Assembly: GCF_001990265.1 (NCBI RefSeq)
Contig: NZ_LYVN01000003.1
Location: 1-64,000, forward strand
Length of the DNA: 64,000 nucleotides
Direction: 5' to 3'
Source of the DNA: Sphingopyxis sp. KK2
GTDB lineage: Bacteria; Pseudomonadota; Alphaproteobacteria; Sphingomonadales; Sphingomonadaceae
A program made the translations under genes and the position numbers. Below the pieces are notes generated by a model. That model saw nothing but the letters and a program-made list of their open reading frames with translations. It did not search any database and was not told the origin of the DNA. This document shows, piece after piece, positions 1 through 8,266 of the stretch; within the stretch, counting starts at the first letter, position 1, and each line of letters starts with the position of its first letter.

Positions 1-119
1 CTCCCCTCCCGCTTGCGGGAGGGGTCGGGGGAGGGCCTGTTGCGTTGCCAAAACCCTCCCCGCTGCGACTAGGGCGCGGGGTGCCCAAGTCTCGCTGCCC
101 CTCCCGCAAGCGGAAGGGG
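1..119. repeat. Palindromic intergenic repeat, CTCCCCTCCCGC family, copy 1
   Basis: The segment starts and ends with G/C-rich hairpins built on CCCCTCCCGC and GCGGGAGGGG. Its reverse complement carries the same internal blocks (GGGGCAGCGAGACTT, then TAGTCGCAGCGGGG) as the copies at 15819-15937 and 18576-18711, so it is the same element in the opposite orientation. It may continue to the left of the window. I see no ORF in it. Confidence 0.8.
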
Positions 120-170
120 CAATAGGCTCGATCCTTAAGCGTCCGCAATCGGTCGTTAGCGGATATCCAA

Positions 171-305
171 ATCCTCCCTGTCGCGGAGCGATGGGGAGGG
201 GGACCGTCCGCGAAGCGGATGGTGGTGGGGCCAGCAACGCTGCGTATTGCCCCTCCGTCAGCGCTTCGCGCTGCCACCTCCCCATGGCTTCGCCACAGGG
301 AGGAT
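171..305. repeat. Palindromic intergenic repeat, ATCCTCCCTG family, copy 1
   Basis: The ends are inverted copies of each other: ATCCTCCCTGTCGC near 171 and CGCCACAGGGAGGAT at 305, with secondary hairpins between (for example CCTCCGTCAGCGCTTCGCGC). A second copy, in inverted orientation, lies at 9028-9136. It sits downstream of the ArsR-type gene that ends at 355. Together with copy 1 of the other family it fills the first 350 bases, where I see no coding signal. Confidence 0.75.
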
Positions 306-354
306 CATTATGTCTGCTAACGCCCGAAACCGGGCGGCAATCATTGGTCGCATC

Positions 355-678
355 TCAATCGGGCGACCCCGCCTTCGCCTTTTCCGCCAGCGCCTTCGAT
401 TCGGCCTTCAGCGGGCGCGAGACCGGGCAGACTTCCTGCACATATCCGTTGAGCACATTGGTCAGCGCATCGGGGATCAGGCGGTAGAAGACGAACTGGC
501 CGCGCTTTTCGCTGGCGATCAGCCCGGCGTTTTCGAGCACCGACAGATGCTGCGACACCGCGGGCTTGCTCATCTCGAAACGCGCGGCGATGTCGCCCGC
601 GCTGAGCTCCGCATGCGCGAGATAGGCGAGAATCCGCCGTCGCGGCGTCGATGCCAAGGCCTGAAAAACCCGTTCCAT
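355..678 (-). CDS. ArsR-family winged-helix transcriptional repressor
   Basis: This 107-residue protein is a typical ArsR/SmtB-family winged-helix DNA-binding protein. Residues 1-24 (ERVFQALASTPRRRILAYL) form the entry helices, 26-48 carry the recognition helix (MSKPAVSQHLSVLENAGL) and 53-67 the wing. The metal-binding ELCVCDL motif of true ArsR sensors is absent, so it resembles the SdpR-like autorepressor branch. A longer in-frame reading exists, but the ATG at 678 fits the family N-terminus. It is divergent from the desaturase gene and shares an A/T-rich control region holding the inverted repeat at 718-736. I infer that it represses itself and the desaturase unit. Confidence 0.88.
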   Translation of the reverse strand: MERVFQALASTPRRRILAYLAHAELSAGDIAARFEMSKPAVSQHLSVLENAGLIASEKRGQFVFYRLIPDALTNVLNGYVQEVCPVSRPLKAESKALAEKAKAGSPD

Positions 679-717
679 TGCCCCAAAATGGGCATGCCGC
701 CCGGCCTTGACAAGCAA

Positions 718-736
718 TAATTTATTTAAGAAATTA
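718..736. promoter_or_regulatory. Candidate ArsR-type operator between divergent genes
   Basis: A perfect inverted repeat TAATTT-N7-AAATTA lies in the very A/T-rich gap between the ArsR-type gene (start 678) and the desaturase (start 768). ArsR-family repressors typically bind A/T-rich imperfect palindromes of this kind over their own promoter. A TTGACA hexamer is present at 707-712 and TATATT at 739-744, but their spacing (26 bp) does not make one standard promoter. Confidence 0.55.
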
Positions 737-767
737 CTTATATTCTTTGCGGACAAGGAGTCGGACG

Positions 768-1730
768 ATGCGCGGCGATCATGATCCCCATGCGGTGAAT
801 TTCCTGATCGACGACCATGGTCCGGGCTATCGCCCCGATCCGGTCGCCGGCACCGTCCGCGCCGACGCACCGAGCATCTTGTGGAACGGCGGCATGGCGC
901 TGGTCGCGCTCGCCGCCGGCCCCTTCTTCGTCACGCCGGGAGCGATCGCGCTGTTCTTCCTTACCACCGGCGCCGCGCTGCTGCTCGGGCATAGCGTCGG
1001 CTATCACCGGATGATGATCCACGGCAGCTTTGCTGCGCCGCGCTGGCTGGCGCGGACGCTGATCTGGTTCGGCGCGTTCGTCGGCATGGCGGGACCCTAT
1101 GGCATCGTCCGCGCGCACGACACCCGCGACTGGGCGCAAAGGCAGGCGAATTGCCACCCCTTCCTGCGCCACGGCACGCATATCGTCCGCGACGCCTGGT
1201 GGCAGATTTATTGCCGGCTCGACCTCGACCGGCCGCCCCACTTCGATTTCGCGCCGCTCGACCGCGATCCCTTCATACGATGGCTGGAGAGAAGCTGGCG
1301 CTGGCAGCAATTGCCCGTCGCTTTGCTCTTCTTCGCGATCGGCGGCTGGGGCTGGGTGGTGTGGGGCGTCGCGGCGCGCGTCGCGGTCGCCAATCACGGC
1401 CATTGGCTCGTCGGCCATCTCGCGCACAATCGCGGGCCGCAGCACTGGACCGTCGATGCGCATGGCGTGCAGGCCTATGACGTGCCCTGGGCGGCGATCC
1501 CGACGATGGGCGAGGCGTGGCACAATAATCATCATGCCTATCCGGGCTCGGCGCGCATCGGGCTGCACCCGGGGCAGAGCGACTGGGGCTATGCGCTGAT
1601 CCGGCTCGGCGAACGGTTCGGGCTGCTGTGGGACGTGCAGACCCCCGAAACGCTCGGCGCGCGGCGCGGGCTGAGCCGCGTCGCGCCCGCGGCGGCGCTG
1701 CCCTCCGACGTCGCGGGGGCAGCGCGATGA
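768..1730 (+). CDS. Membrane fatty acid desaturase
   Basis: A 320-residue integral membrane di-iron desaturase. The histidine boxes are visible: HSVGYHRMMIH at 75-85, a second box reduced to RAHDTRDWAQ around 115-124, and HNNHH at 252-256. Hydrophobic stretches at about 45-75, 95-113 and 184-205 fit the four-helix membrane fold. The reaction is probably insertion of a double bond into an acyl chain of lipid or acyl-CoA. The start is the ATG at 768, preceded by AAGGAG at 755-760; a TTG start at 747 has no ribosome binding site. Its stop overlaps the next start (ATGA), so the two are translated together. The weak second box makes the exact substrate class uncertain. Confidence 0.87.
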   Translation: MRGDHDPHAVNFLIDDHGPGYRPDPVAGTVRADAPSILWNGGMALVALAAGPFFVTPGAIALFFLTTGAALLLGHSVGYHRMMIHGSFAAPRWLARTLIWFGAFVGMAGPYGIVRAHDTRDWAQRQANCHPFLRHGTHIVRDAWWQIYCRLDLDRPPHFDFAPLDRDPFIRWLERSWRWQQLPVALLFFAIGGWGWVVWGVAARVAVANHGHWLVGHLAHNRGPQHWTVDAHGVQAYDVPWAAIPTMGEAWHNNHHAYPGSARIGLHPGQSDWGYALIRLGERFGLLWDVQTPETLGARRGLSRVAPAAALPSDVAGAAR

Positions 1731-3118
1731 AGGGGCTGCTCCACCATCTGCGCACCCAGCTGCCCGCAGCGCTCTTCTATCTCGTGATCGCCACGGCGCT
1801 GATCCTGTCGCAGCATGCGATGGTCTTCCTCGCCTTTCTTGCGCTCGGCATGCCGCTCGGCCTCGACGACGCCTTCTGGCTCTTCCCGATCCGCCAGCTT
1901 GCGATACTGCCCGATGTCTCGCCGCTGGTCGCGATCTTCGGCTTTGCCTATTGCCTCGGCATCTCGGGCGCGCTCGCGATGCTCTCGCTGCGGCGCGCCG
2001 AGCGGCTCGGGCGCGGCGGCGGGCTCGCGCTCGCGGCGATGGTGCCGACGCTGCAGATCCTCGCGGTCATTGCGCTCGCGCTGCTGTGGCCGCGCCGCAG
2101 CGAAGCCGAGCTCCGGCGCGTCGGCGACCCGGCGCCACCGTACCAGCTCGCGATCGGCATCTTCGCCGGGACCGCGCTGGTCGTCGTCGCGGTCGCGGTG
2201 TCGGCGCTGACGATGGGCGCCTATGGCTGGGGACTGTTCGTCGCCACGCCGTTTCTCGTCGGGCTGATCACCGGCTTCCTCGTCAACCGCGGCCATGTGC
2301 GGAGCATGGCCGAAACCTTCGGCGCGGTCGCCGCGGCGGGCATGCTCGGCACGCTCGCGCTGCTGATGCTCGCGCTCGAGGGGCTGATGTGCGTGATCCT
2401 GATCCTGCCGCTCGCCGCGATCCTCGCGCTCGCGGGCGGCACAATCGGGCGCGCGGCGGCGAAGCGGCTCGTCGATCCGCGCCAGCCCTTCTACGGCCTC
2501 GCCGCACTGCCGCTGATCTTCCTCGTTGACGCCGCGATGCCGCCCGAAGTGCCGATCGACACGCACGCCGCCGTCACCATCGCCGCGCCGCCCGAGGCGG
2601 TGTGGGCCAGCCTGACCGCCGACCGCCCGGTGGCCGAAGCCCCGGGACTCGTCGGCCTCGCGGGCCTCGCCTATCCGATCGCGAGCCGCATCGTCGGCAC
2701 CGGCGAAGGCGCGCGGCGGATCGGCCGTTTTTCGACCGGCACCGCCGACGAACGGATCACGATTTGGCAGCCCGGCCGCGCGCTGGCGTTTCGCGTCGTG
2801 CGCCAGCCGCCCGCGATGGAGGAGATGAGCCCGTACCGCAAACTCCACACCCCGCACCTCATCGGATATTTCGACACCGGCGAGACGCGCTTCGACCTGG
2901 CGCCGCTGCCCGGCGGACGCACGCGGCTGACCGTGCGCGCGGGGCATGTGCTGCGCATCGACCCCGGCCTCTATTGGGAACCGATCGCGCGCTGGGCGAT
3001 CGGGCAGAATGTCGGGCGGGTGCTGACCGACATAAGGCGCGATGCCGAGGGTCGACACGAAGCCGGCTTGGCGGCACATTCGCGGCATGGAAAATCTCAC
3101 GCACAGCTGGCCCGCTGA
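1727..3118 (+). CDS. Multi-spanning membrane protein with C-terminal SRPBCC domain
   Basis: A 463-residue protein with two parts. Residues 1-275 contain about eight hydrophobic helices. Residues 285-450 look like a SRPBCC (START-like, ligand-binding) domain: an opening strand AAVTIAAPPEAVWASL and later strands ending in RTRLTVRAGH with a long final helix. SRPBCC domains bind hydrophobic ligands; coupling to a membrane part and to a desaturase suggests lipid sensing or modification, but the function is unknown. The start overlaps the desaturase stop as ATGA, so it is translationally coupled and probably under the same ArsR control. Confidence 0.75.
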   Translation: MKGLLHHLRTQLPAALFYLVIATALILSQHAMVFLAFLALGMPLGLDDAFWLFPIRQLAILPDVSPLVAIFGFAYCLGISGALAMLSLRRAERLGRGGGLALAAMVPTLQILAVIALALLWPRRSEAELRRVGDPAPPYQLAIGIFAGTALVVVAVAVSALTMGAYGWGLFVATPFLVGLITGFLVNRGHVRSMAETFGAVAAAGMLGTLALLMLALEGLMCVILILPLAAILALAGGTIGRAAAKRLVDPRQPFYGLAALPLIFLVDAAMPPEVPIDTHAAVTIAAPPEAVWASLTADRPVAEAPGLVGLAGLAYPIASRIVGTGEGARRIGRFSTGTADERITIWQPGRALAFRVVRQPPAMEEMSPYRKLHTPHLIGYFDTGETRFDLAPLPGGRTRLTVRAGHVLRIDPGLYWEPIARWAIGQNVGRVLTDIRRDAEGRHEAGLAAHSRHGKSHAQLAR

Positions 3119-4289
3119 GGCCGACAATATCCTTCCCGACCTCGTCGACCTGCGCCGCGCGATCCACCGCGAACCCGAGCTCGGCCTGCAGAACCCCAAG
3201 ACGCTCGCGAAGATCAAGGACGCGCTCGCGGGGCTGCCGCTCGAATTTCGCGAGGGACCGTCGACGACGGGGCTCGTCGCGACGCTGCGCGGCCCCGCCA
3301 ACGGGCGCACCGTGCTTCTGCGCGGCGACATGGATGCGTTGCCGCTCGTCGAGGACACGGGGCTCGACTTCACCTCCGAGACCAGCGGTGCGATGCACGC
3401 CTGCGGCCATGACACGCATGTTGCGATGCTCGTCGGCGCGGCGAAGCTGCTCTGCGCGGCACGCGATCGCCTGCCCGGCACCGTCCAGTTCATGTTCCAG
3501 CCCGGCGAGGAAGGCCATCATGGCGCGCGCTTCATGCTGGGCGACGGGCTGATCGACCCGCTGCCCGACGCGGCCTTTGCGCTCCACATCATGCCCAACG
3601 CGCCGCACGGCGTGTTCGCGGGGCGCGCCGGGCCGTTGCTCGCCTCGTCCGACGTGCTGTCGATCACCGTCAAGGGCGCGGGCGGCCACGCGTCGATGCC
3701 GCATGACGCGATCGACCCGATCCCGGTCGCCTGTTCGATCGTCACCGCGATCCAGACGATGGTGACGCGCCGCGTGTCGGTGTTCGACCCCGCGGTGATC
3801 ACGATCGCGAAGATCGCGGCGGGCACGACGAACAATATCATCCCCGAAACCGCCGAACTGCTCGGCACGATCCGCACCCTGTCGCCGCACCGCCGCGCCG
3901 CGGTCGCCGCCGAACTGAAGCGCCTCGCCCCCGCGATCGCCGAGGCGCATGGATGCACCGCCGAGGTCGAGATCGTCGAGGGCTTTCCCGTCACCGTATG
4001 CGACAGCCGCGCCGCCGCCTTCGGCCAGCGCGTCGTCGAAGAGACGTTCGGCGAGGCGGCGTGGCTGACGATGGACCATCCGGTGATGGGCGCCGAGGAT
4101 TTCGCCTATGTGCTCGAAAAGGTGCCCGGCGCGATGTTCTGGCTCGGCGCGAGCCACGAAGGGAGCGACTGGCGCAGCTGCTGCGGCCTGCATTCGAACC
4201 GCATGGTGCTCGACGAGAAAGTGATGGCACGCGGTGCGGCGCTGCACGCGGCGCTGGCGGAACGGTTCTTGAACGAGGGGTTCGGGTAG
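3087..4289 (+). CDS. M20-family amidohydrolase (hippurate hydrolase-like)
   Basis: About 400 residues of the M20D peptidase / N-acyl-amino-acid amidohydrolase family. Metal-binding and catalytic segments are clear: RGDMDALP, MHACGHDTHVAML, QPGEEGHHGARFM and a C-terminal DHPVMGAEDFAYVL. The dimerisation domain lies around GAGGHASMPHDAIDPI. The enzyme would hydrolyse an acyl-amino acid or related amide in the cytoplasm. Two starts are possible: ATG 3042, behind an AAGG, gives a 15-residue extension; ATG 3087 gives the usual N-terminus. Either overlaps the end of the preceding gene (3118), pointing to one transcript. Confidence 0.87.
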   Translation: MENLTHSWPAEADNILPDLVDLRRAIHREPELGLQNPKTLAKIKDALAGLPLEFREGPSTTGLVATLRGPANGRTVLLRGDMDALPLVEDTGLDFTSETSGAMHACGHDTHVAMLVGAAKLLCAARDRLPGTVQFMFQPGEEGHHGARFMLGDGLIDPLPDAAFALHIMPNAPHGVFAGRAGPLLASSDVLSITVKGAGGHASMPHDAIDPIPVACSIVTAIQTMVTRRVSVFDPAVITIAKIAAGTTNNIIPETAELLGTIRTLSPHRRAAVAAELKRLAPAIAEAHGCTAEVEIVEGFPVTVCDSRAAAFGQRVVEETFGEAAWLTMDHPVMGAEDFAYVLEKVPGAMFWLGASHEGSDWRSCCGLHSNRMVLDEKVMARGAALHAALAERFLNEGFG

Positions 4290-4297
4290 GAAAATTA

Positions 4298-4755
4298 TCT
4301 CACGCAAAGGCGCAAAGGCACAAAGAAGGAGATAAGGTGGACGTCGAGGAACTGGCGAGCATAGCTGTCGATTGCGGCTTCCATCTCCACAAGGAGTTGG
4401 GTCCCGGATTGCTGGAGTCGGCCTATGAGGCGATCATGGCCGACCAGCTTGCGCGGCGAGGCCTGAATGTCCTTCGCCAGGTGCCTATCCCGCTTCGGTA
4501 CGGGAGCGTCGAACTTGCCGAGGGGTTTCGAGCCGATCTGTTGATCGAAGGCCGATTGCTCGTCGAATTGAAATCCGTTGAGCGGCTTTCGCCGCTCTAT
4601 GGCAAACAAGTCCTGACCTATCTTCGTCTGCTCGACATGCCGCTCGGCCTTCTGATCAATTTCGGCGGGGAGACGTTCAAGGAGGGCGTGAAGCGCATCG
4701 TCAACAACCACCGTCCTTAGCGCCCTTCTTTGTGCCTTCGCGCCTTTGCGTGAGA
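4298..4755. mobile_element. GxxExxY element with 32-bp terminal inverted repeats (copy A)
   Basis: The left arm 4298-4329 begins TCTCACGCAAAGGCGC and continues with AAAGGCACAAAGAAGG. The right arm 4724-4755 is its reverse complement with one mismatch in 32 bases. The arms enclose only the GxxExxY coding region (4337-4720), and the left arm supplies half of that gene's AAGGAG. I see no target-site duplication. The arm type recurs at 30903-31110, 32226-32438, 42719-42966 and 57521-57557. That this is a mobile unit is inference from structure and copy number. Confidence 0.6.
4337..4720 (+). CDS. GxxExxY protein, PD-(D/E)XK nuclease-like
   Basis: A 127-residue protein with the family's eponymous motif at G24-E27-Y30 (GPGLLESAY) and the sequence D68...E77-L-K79 (VELKS), which matches the PD-(D/E)XK nuclease active-site pattern; Q91 follows on the next helix. 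The start is GTG at 4337, with AAGGAG at 4326-4331. Third-codon positions are visibly less G/C-rich than in neighbours, suggesting acquisition. The gene is bracketed exactly by the inverted repeats 4298-4329 and 4724-4755. No biological role is established for the family to my knowledge; nuclease activity is inferred from the motif only. Confidence 0.85.
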   Translation: MDVEELASIAVDCGFHLHKELGPGLLESAYEAIMADQLARRGLNVLRQVPIPLRYGSVELAEGFRADLLIEGRLLVELKSVERLSPLYGKQVLTYLRLLDMPLGLLINFGGETFKEGVKRIVNNHRP

Positions 4756-4826
4756 TTTGACGACCTCGACTTTGCAAACAGCCTCGCGGCCCTATGATTC
4801 CCCCACCCCATCCGAAGGACCACCCC

Positions 4827-5072
4827 ATGATCAACATTCTCAGCGCCATCATCTCGGGCCTCATCATCGGGGCGCTCGCGCGCTTCTTTTATCCCGGAGC
4901 GGTCGCGATGGGGTGGATCGCGACGATCCTGCTCGGGATCGGCGGCTCGCTGCTCGCGGGACTCGTCACCTCGCGCGGTCAACGCGAATTCCATGGCGCC
5001 GGCTGTTTCGCCTCGATCGTCGGCGCGATCGTGCTGATCTTCGTCGGGCGGCTGCTCAACATCGGCGGCTGA
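4827..5072 (+). CDS. GlsB/YeaQ/YmgE family small membrane protein
   Basis: An 81-residue protein with three hydrophobic helices (about 3-22, 27-45 and 55-76) and glycine patterns typical of the transglycosylase-associated / GlsB-YeaQ-YmgE family: ISGLIIGALARFFYPG, then a central GIGGSLLAG, then FASIVGAIVLIFVGRLL. These inner-membrane proteins are often stress-induced and have no defined reaction. The ATG at 4827 has GAAGGAC upstream at 4814-4820; an in-frame ATG at 4794 lacks a site. It stands alone between the GxxExxY element and the next gene. Confidence 0.87.
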   Translation: MINILSAIISGLIIGALARFFYPGAVAMGWIATILLGIGGSLLAGLVTSRGQREFHGAGCFASIVGAIVLIFVGRLLNIGG

Positions 5073-5152
5073 TCTTTCGCGGGTTTTGACGTCGGTCAAA
5101 GCCCGCCGCGGCGAATCGGCGCATCAGGACTCCATCGAAAAGGAGCCCTGCC

Positions 5153-5602
5153 ATGAGCAAGCCTATCCCCGCCGCCGCCTTCGAACGCGTTGCCGCGCCC
5201 GCGCCGCTCGCCGCCATCCTGAAAGCACCGCCCGCCGCCGACCACAGCGTGCATGTCGTCCGCAGCTTCGACCTGCCGACCGGCCTGTTCGCGACGACGG
5301 TCGCACTTTATTTCGCTTTCCTCGGCGTGATGGCCGCGACCTTTGCCGACAAGGGACTCGCGATCCCGATGGCGATTTTCTCCATCACCATCGTCATGGC
5401 CTTTGGCACCCCCGCGATGTGGGTGCGGATGACGCCCGACCATGTGGCGCGGCCGCTGACGTGGAGCCGCTTCGTGTCAGACGGGATAGAAACGCTGACC
5501 GGCCGCCTGAGCGGCGCGGGCGCAATAACGCAAATGCTGATGCTGCCGGTGCTGATCCTGGCGTGGGGCCTGATCGTCGCCGCGATCGTCGCGACGATCT
5601 GA
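5153..5602 (+). CDS. Hypothetical membrane protein
   Basis: A 149-residue protein I do not recognise. After a hydrophilic Ala/Pro-rich N-terminus of about 40 residues there are two adjacent hydrophobic helices (about 44-62 and 68-86) and one near the C-terminus (about 126-147). AAAAGGAG precedes the ATG with good spacing. It is convergent with nadB, 54 bases away. The arrangement suggests a small inner-membrane protein; no catalytic motif is visible. Confidence 0.7.
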   Translation: MSKPIPAAAFERVAAPAPLAAILKAPPAADHSVHVVRSFDLPTGLFATTVALYFAFLGVMAATFADKGLAIPMAIFSITIVMAFGTPAMWVRMTPDHVARPLTWSRFVSDGIETLTGRLSGAGAITQMLMLPVLILAWGLIVAAIVATI

Positions 5603-5656
5603 TCGCCCGGCACAGCCGGCGCGTCGCGGACGGGAGGTCTGCGGCGCGCCGTGTTC

Positions 5657-7243
5657 TTACGGCACCAGCACCGTGTCGTGCGCCTCGGGCAGCATCGCGG
5701 GATAGTCGAGCGTGTAGTGCAGCCCGCGGCTTTCCTTGCGGTGGAGCGCGCTCTTCACGATCAGCTCGGCGCATTGCAGCAGGTTGCGCAGCTCGATCAG
5801 GTCGGTGGTGACGCGGAAATGACCGTAATAATCCTCGACCTCGTGCGTCATCATGTCGATGCGGTGCCGCGCGCGTTCGAGGCGCTTGGTCGTGCGCACG
5901 ATGCCGACATAGTTCCACATGAAGCGGCGGATTTCGGTCCAGTTCTGCTTGATGATCACCTCTTCGTCCGAATCGGTGACGCGGCTTTCATCCCACGCGC
6001 GGATCGGCGGCGGCGTATCGAGCGCGTCCCAGCGCGCGACGATGTCCTTCGCCGCCGCCTCGCCGAAGACGAAGCATTCGAGCAGGCTGTTCGACGCGAG
6101 GCGGTTCGCCCCGTGCAGCCCGCTCTCGGTGCATTCGCCCGCCGCATAGAGCCCGGGGAGGTCGGTGCGGCCGTCGAGGTCGATCAAGATGCCGCCGCAG
6201 GTATAATGCTGCGCGGGCACGACCGGGATCGGCTGCTTCGTCATGTCGATGCCGAGCGTTAACAGCTTTTCATAGATGTTCGGAAAATGGCCCGCGACGA
6301 AATCGGGGTCGAGGTGACTGATGTCGAGATGGACATAGTCGAGCCCGTAGCGCTTGATCTGGTCGTCGTTCGCGCGCGCCACGACGTCGCGCGGCGCGAG
6401 TTCGGCGCGCGCGTCATAATCGGGCATATAGCGGTGGCCGGTGACGGGGTGCTTGAGGATGCCGCCCTCGCCGCGCACCGCCTCGGTGATCAGGAAATTC
6501 TTGACCTCGAGATTGTAGAGGCAGGTCGGGTGGAACTGCATCATCTCCATGTTCGAGACGCGTGCGCCCGCACGCCACGCCATCGCGATGCCGTCGCCGG
6601 TCGCGCCGCGCGGGGCCGTCGAGAACTGGTACACGCGCCCCGCGCCGCCGCTCGCGAGGATCGTCGCGCGGCCGACATGCGCGCGGACCTTGCCGCTCTT
6701 TTCGTCGAGCGCATAGACGCCCCAGACGCGGCCCGAGCCCGAATAGCGCTCCTCGTGCCGGCCGGTGATCAGGTCGATGCAAGCCTGCCCAGGCAGCAAA
6801 GTGATGTTCGGATGCGCTTCGGCGGTCTTCAGGAGCGCCGCCTGCACCGCCCAGCCGGTCGCGTCGTCGACATGGACGATGCGGCGGTGCGAATGCCCGC
6901 CCTCGCGCGTCAGGTGGAGCGCATCGCTGTCCTTGTTGAACGGCACCCCCATCTCGACGAGCCGCTCGATCGCATTGGGGGCGTTTTCGACGACGAACTC
7001 GACCGTCTCGCGCCGGTTGAGCCCCGCGCCCGCGACCATCGTGTCCTCGATATGATTTTCGAACGTATCGCCGGCATCGAGCACGGCGGCGATCCCGCCC
7101 TGCGCCCAGGCGGTCGACCCGCCGGTGAGCTCGCCCTTCGCGAGCACGAGCACGCGGCAATGATCGGCGAGCGCGATCGCGGCGGTGAGCCCGGCGGCGC
7201 CCGAGCCGACGATGATGACGTCGTGGGTCTCTTTATCTGACAT
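5657..7243 (-). CDS. nadB: L-aspartate oxidase
   Basis: A 528-residue flavoprotein of the succinate dehydrogenase/fumarate reductase flavoprotein family, matching L-aspartate oxidase. It oxidises L-aspartate to iminoaspartate, the first step of de novo NAD synthesis. The FAD-binding GSGAAGLTAA lies near the N-terminus, followed by GGSTAWAQGGIAA, the substrate-site GGHSHRRIVHVDD, and TCGGILIDLDGRT with GLYAAGECTESGLHGANRL. The ATG at 7243 is used; the TTG just upstream is less likely. No nadA or nadC adjoins it here, so the pathway genes are dispersed or outside the window. Confidence 0.94.
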   Translation of the reverse strand: MSDKETHDVIIVGSGAAGLTAAIALADHCRVLVLAKGELTGGSTAWAQGGIAAVLDAGDTFENHIEDTMVAGAGLNRRETVEFVVENAPNAIERLVEMGVPFNKDSDALHLTREGGHSHRRIVHVDDATGWAVQAALLKTAEAHPNITLLPGQACIDLITGRHEERYSGSGRVWGVYALDEKSGKVRAHVGRATILASGGAGRVYQFSTAPRGATGDGIAMAWRAGARVSNMEMMQFHPTCLYNLEVKNFLITEAVRGEGGILKHPVTGHRYMPDYDARAELAPRDVVARANDDQIKRYGLDYVHLDISHLDPDFVAGHFPNIYEKLLTLGIDMTKQPIPVVPAQHYTCGGILIDLDGRTDLPGLYAAGECTESGLHGANRLASNSLLECFVFGEAAAKDIVARWDALDTPPPIRAWDESRVTDSDEEVIIKQNWTEIRRFMWNYVGIVRTTKRLERARHRIDMMTHEVEDYYGHFRVTTDLIELRNLLQCAELIVKSALHRKESRGLHYTLDYPAMLPEAHDTVLVP

Positions 7244-7250
7244 CAAAATT

Positions 7251-7333
7251 CCGTTCGCATCGAGCGAAGTCGAGATGCCCCTCGGCTACGCACTTTCCTG
7301 AAGGGTGTCTCGACTTCGCTCGACACGAACGGG
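7251..7333. repeat. Inverted repeat, CGTTCG...CGACTTCGCTCG family
   Basis: Left arm CCGTTCGCATCGAGCGAAGT and right arm ACTTCGCTCGACACGAACGG are near-perfect reverse complements, separated by about 40 bases. The repeat occupies the gap between the ABC ATPase gene (ends 7343) and the nadB start. It is similar in plan to, but distinct in sequence from, the repeat at 52101-52190. Confidence 0.8.
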
Positions 7334-7342
7334 AACGAGGCT

Positions 7343-8266
7343 TCACCCATTCGCCGCGCGCGTCAGGTTGAGGAACACATCCTCGAGGTCGGCTTCGCGG
7401 GTCGAGACGTCGACGATGCCATGGCCCATCGCGTTGACCGCGGCGAGCACTTCGCCCGCGTTGACGCGATCCTTGTTGTAGTGGATCGCGAGGCCCCGCT
7501 CGCCCTCGCGCTCGACCTTGTCGAAGGCGGCGTGCGACGGCAGCTCGGTGACGTCGGCGTCGAGTGTCACCACCACGATCTTCTCGCGCGCCATGTCGAC
7601 CAGCTCGCGCGTCGGCTTGTTCGCGATGAGCTTGCCATGGTTGATGATCGCGATGCGGTCGCAGAGCTGCTCGGCCTCCTCGAGATAATGCGTCGTGAGC
7701 ACCACGGTGACGCCGCGGTCGTTGAGGCGCTGCACATAGTCCCAAAGCTGTTGCCGCAGTTCGATATCGACCCCGGCGGTCGGCTCGTCGAGCACGATGA
7801 TCGGCGGCGAATGCACCATCGCCTTGGCGACGAGCAGGCGGCGCTTCATCCCCCCCGACAACGTGCGCGCATAGGCGTCGCGCTTGTCGCTCAAATGCAC
7901 CGCGGCGAGCAGGTCGTCCGAAATGCGCTTGCCCTTGGGCACGCCATACAGCCCCGCCTGGTTCTCGAGCGTTTCGAACGGCGTGAAAAAGGGATCGAAG
8001 ACGATTTCCTGCGGCACGATGCCGATCGAATATTTGGCGTTGCGCGGATCGGCGTCGATGTCGAAGCCCCAGATGCTCGCCGACCCGCTCGTCTTGTTGA
8101 CCAGCCCCGCGAGGATGTTGATCAGCGTCGACTTGCCCGCGCCGTTCGGCCCGAGCAGCCCGAAGATCTGGCCGCGCGGCACATCGAAACTGACATTGTC
8201 GAGCGCCTGCTTGCCGCCGGCATAAAGTTTCGAGACGGCGTCGATGCGGATGGCGGCTTCACTCAT
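7343..8266 (-). CDS. ABC transporter ATP-binding protein (CcmA/ABC-2 type)
   Basis: A 307-residue ABC ATPase. Walker A is GPNGAGKS at 39-46, the Q-loop lies near VPQE (85-88), the signature is LSGGM at 136-140 and Walker B is IIVLDEP at 156-162, followed by the H-loop TTHYLEEAEQLCDRI. The C-terminal 80 residues form the extension usual for ABC-2 export ATPases. No permease gene adjoins it, so it is an orphan here and must pair with a membrane subunit encoded elsewhere. ATG 8266 is preferred because GGAGG lies immediately upstream, inside a longer reading frame that starts at 8278. Confidence 0.9.
   Translation of the reverse strand: MSEAAIRIDAVSKLYAGGKQALDNVSFDVPRGQIFGLLGPNGAGKSTLINILAGLVNKTSGSASIWGFDIDADPRNAKYSIGIVPQEIVFDPFFTPFETLENQAGLYGVPKGKRISDDLLAAVHLSDKRDAYARTLSGGMKRRLLVAKAMVHSPPIIVLDEPTAGVDIELRQQLWDYVQRLNDRGVTVVLTTHYLEEAEQLCDRIAIINHGKLIANKPTRELVDMAREKIVVVTLDADVTELPSHAAFDKVEREGERGLAIHYNKDRVNAGEVLAAVNAMGHGIVDVSTREADLEDVFLNLTRAANG

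Noticed and set aside
3953-4336. N-terminal extension of the GxxExxY protein into the amidohydrolase gene
   Set aside because: The extension is an Arg-rich shadow of the amidohydrolase; the GTG at 4337 with AAGGAG is the family start.
7343-8266. The ABC ATPase as the missing LptB
   Set aside because: Its C-terminal extension and overall pattern match the CcmA/ABC-2 drug-export type, not LptB, and it is far from lptCA.
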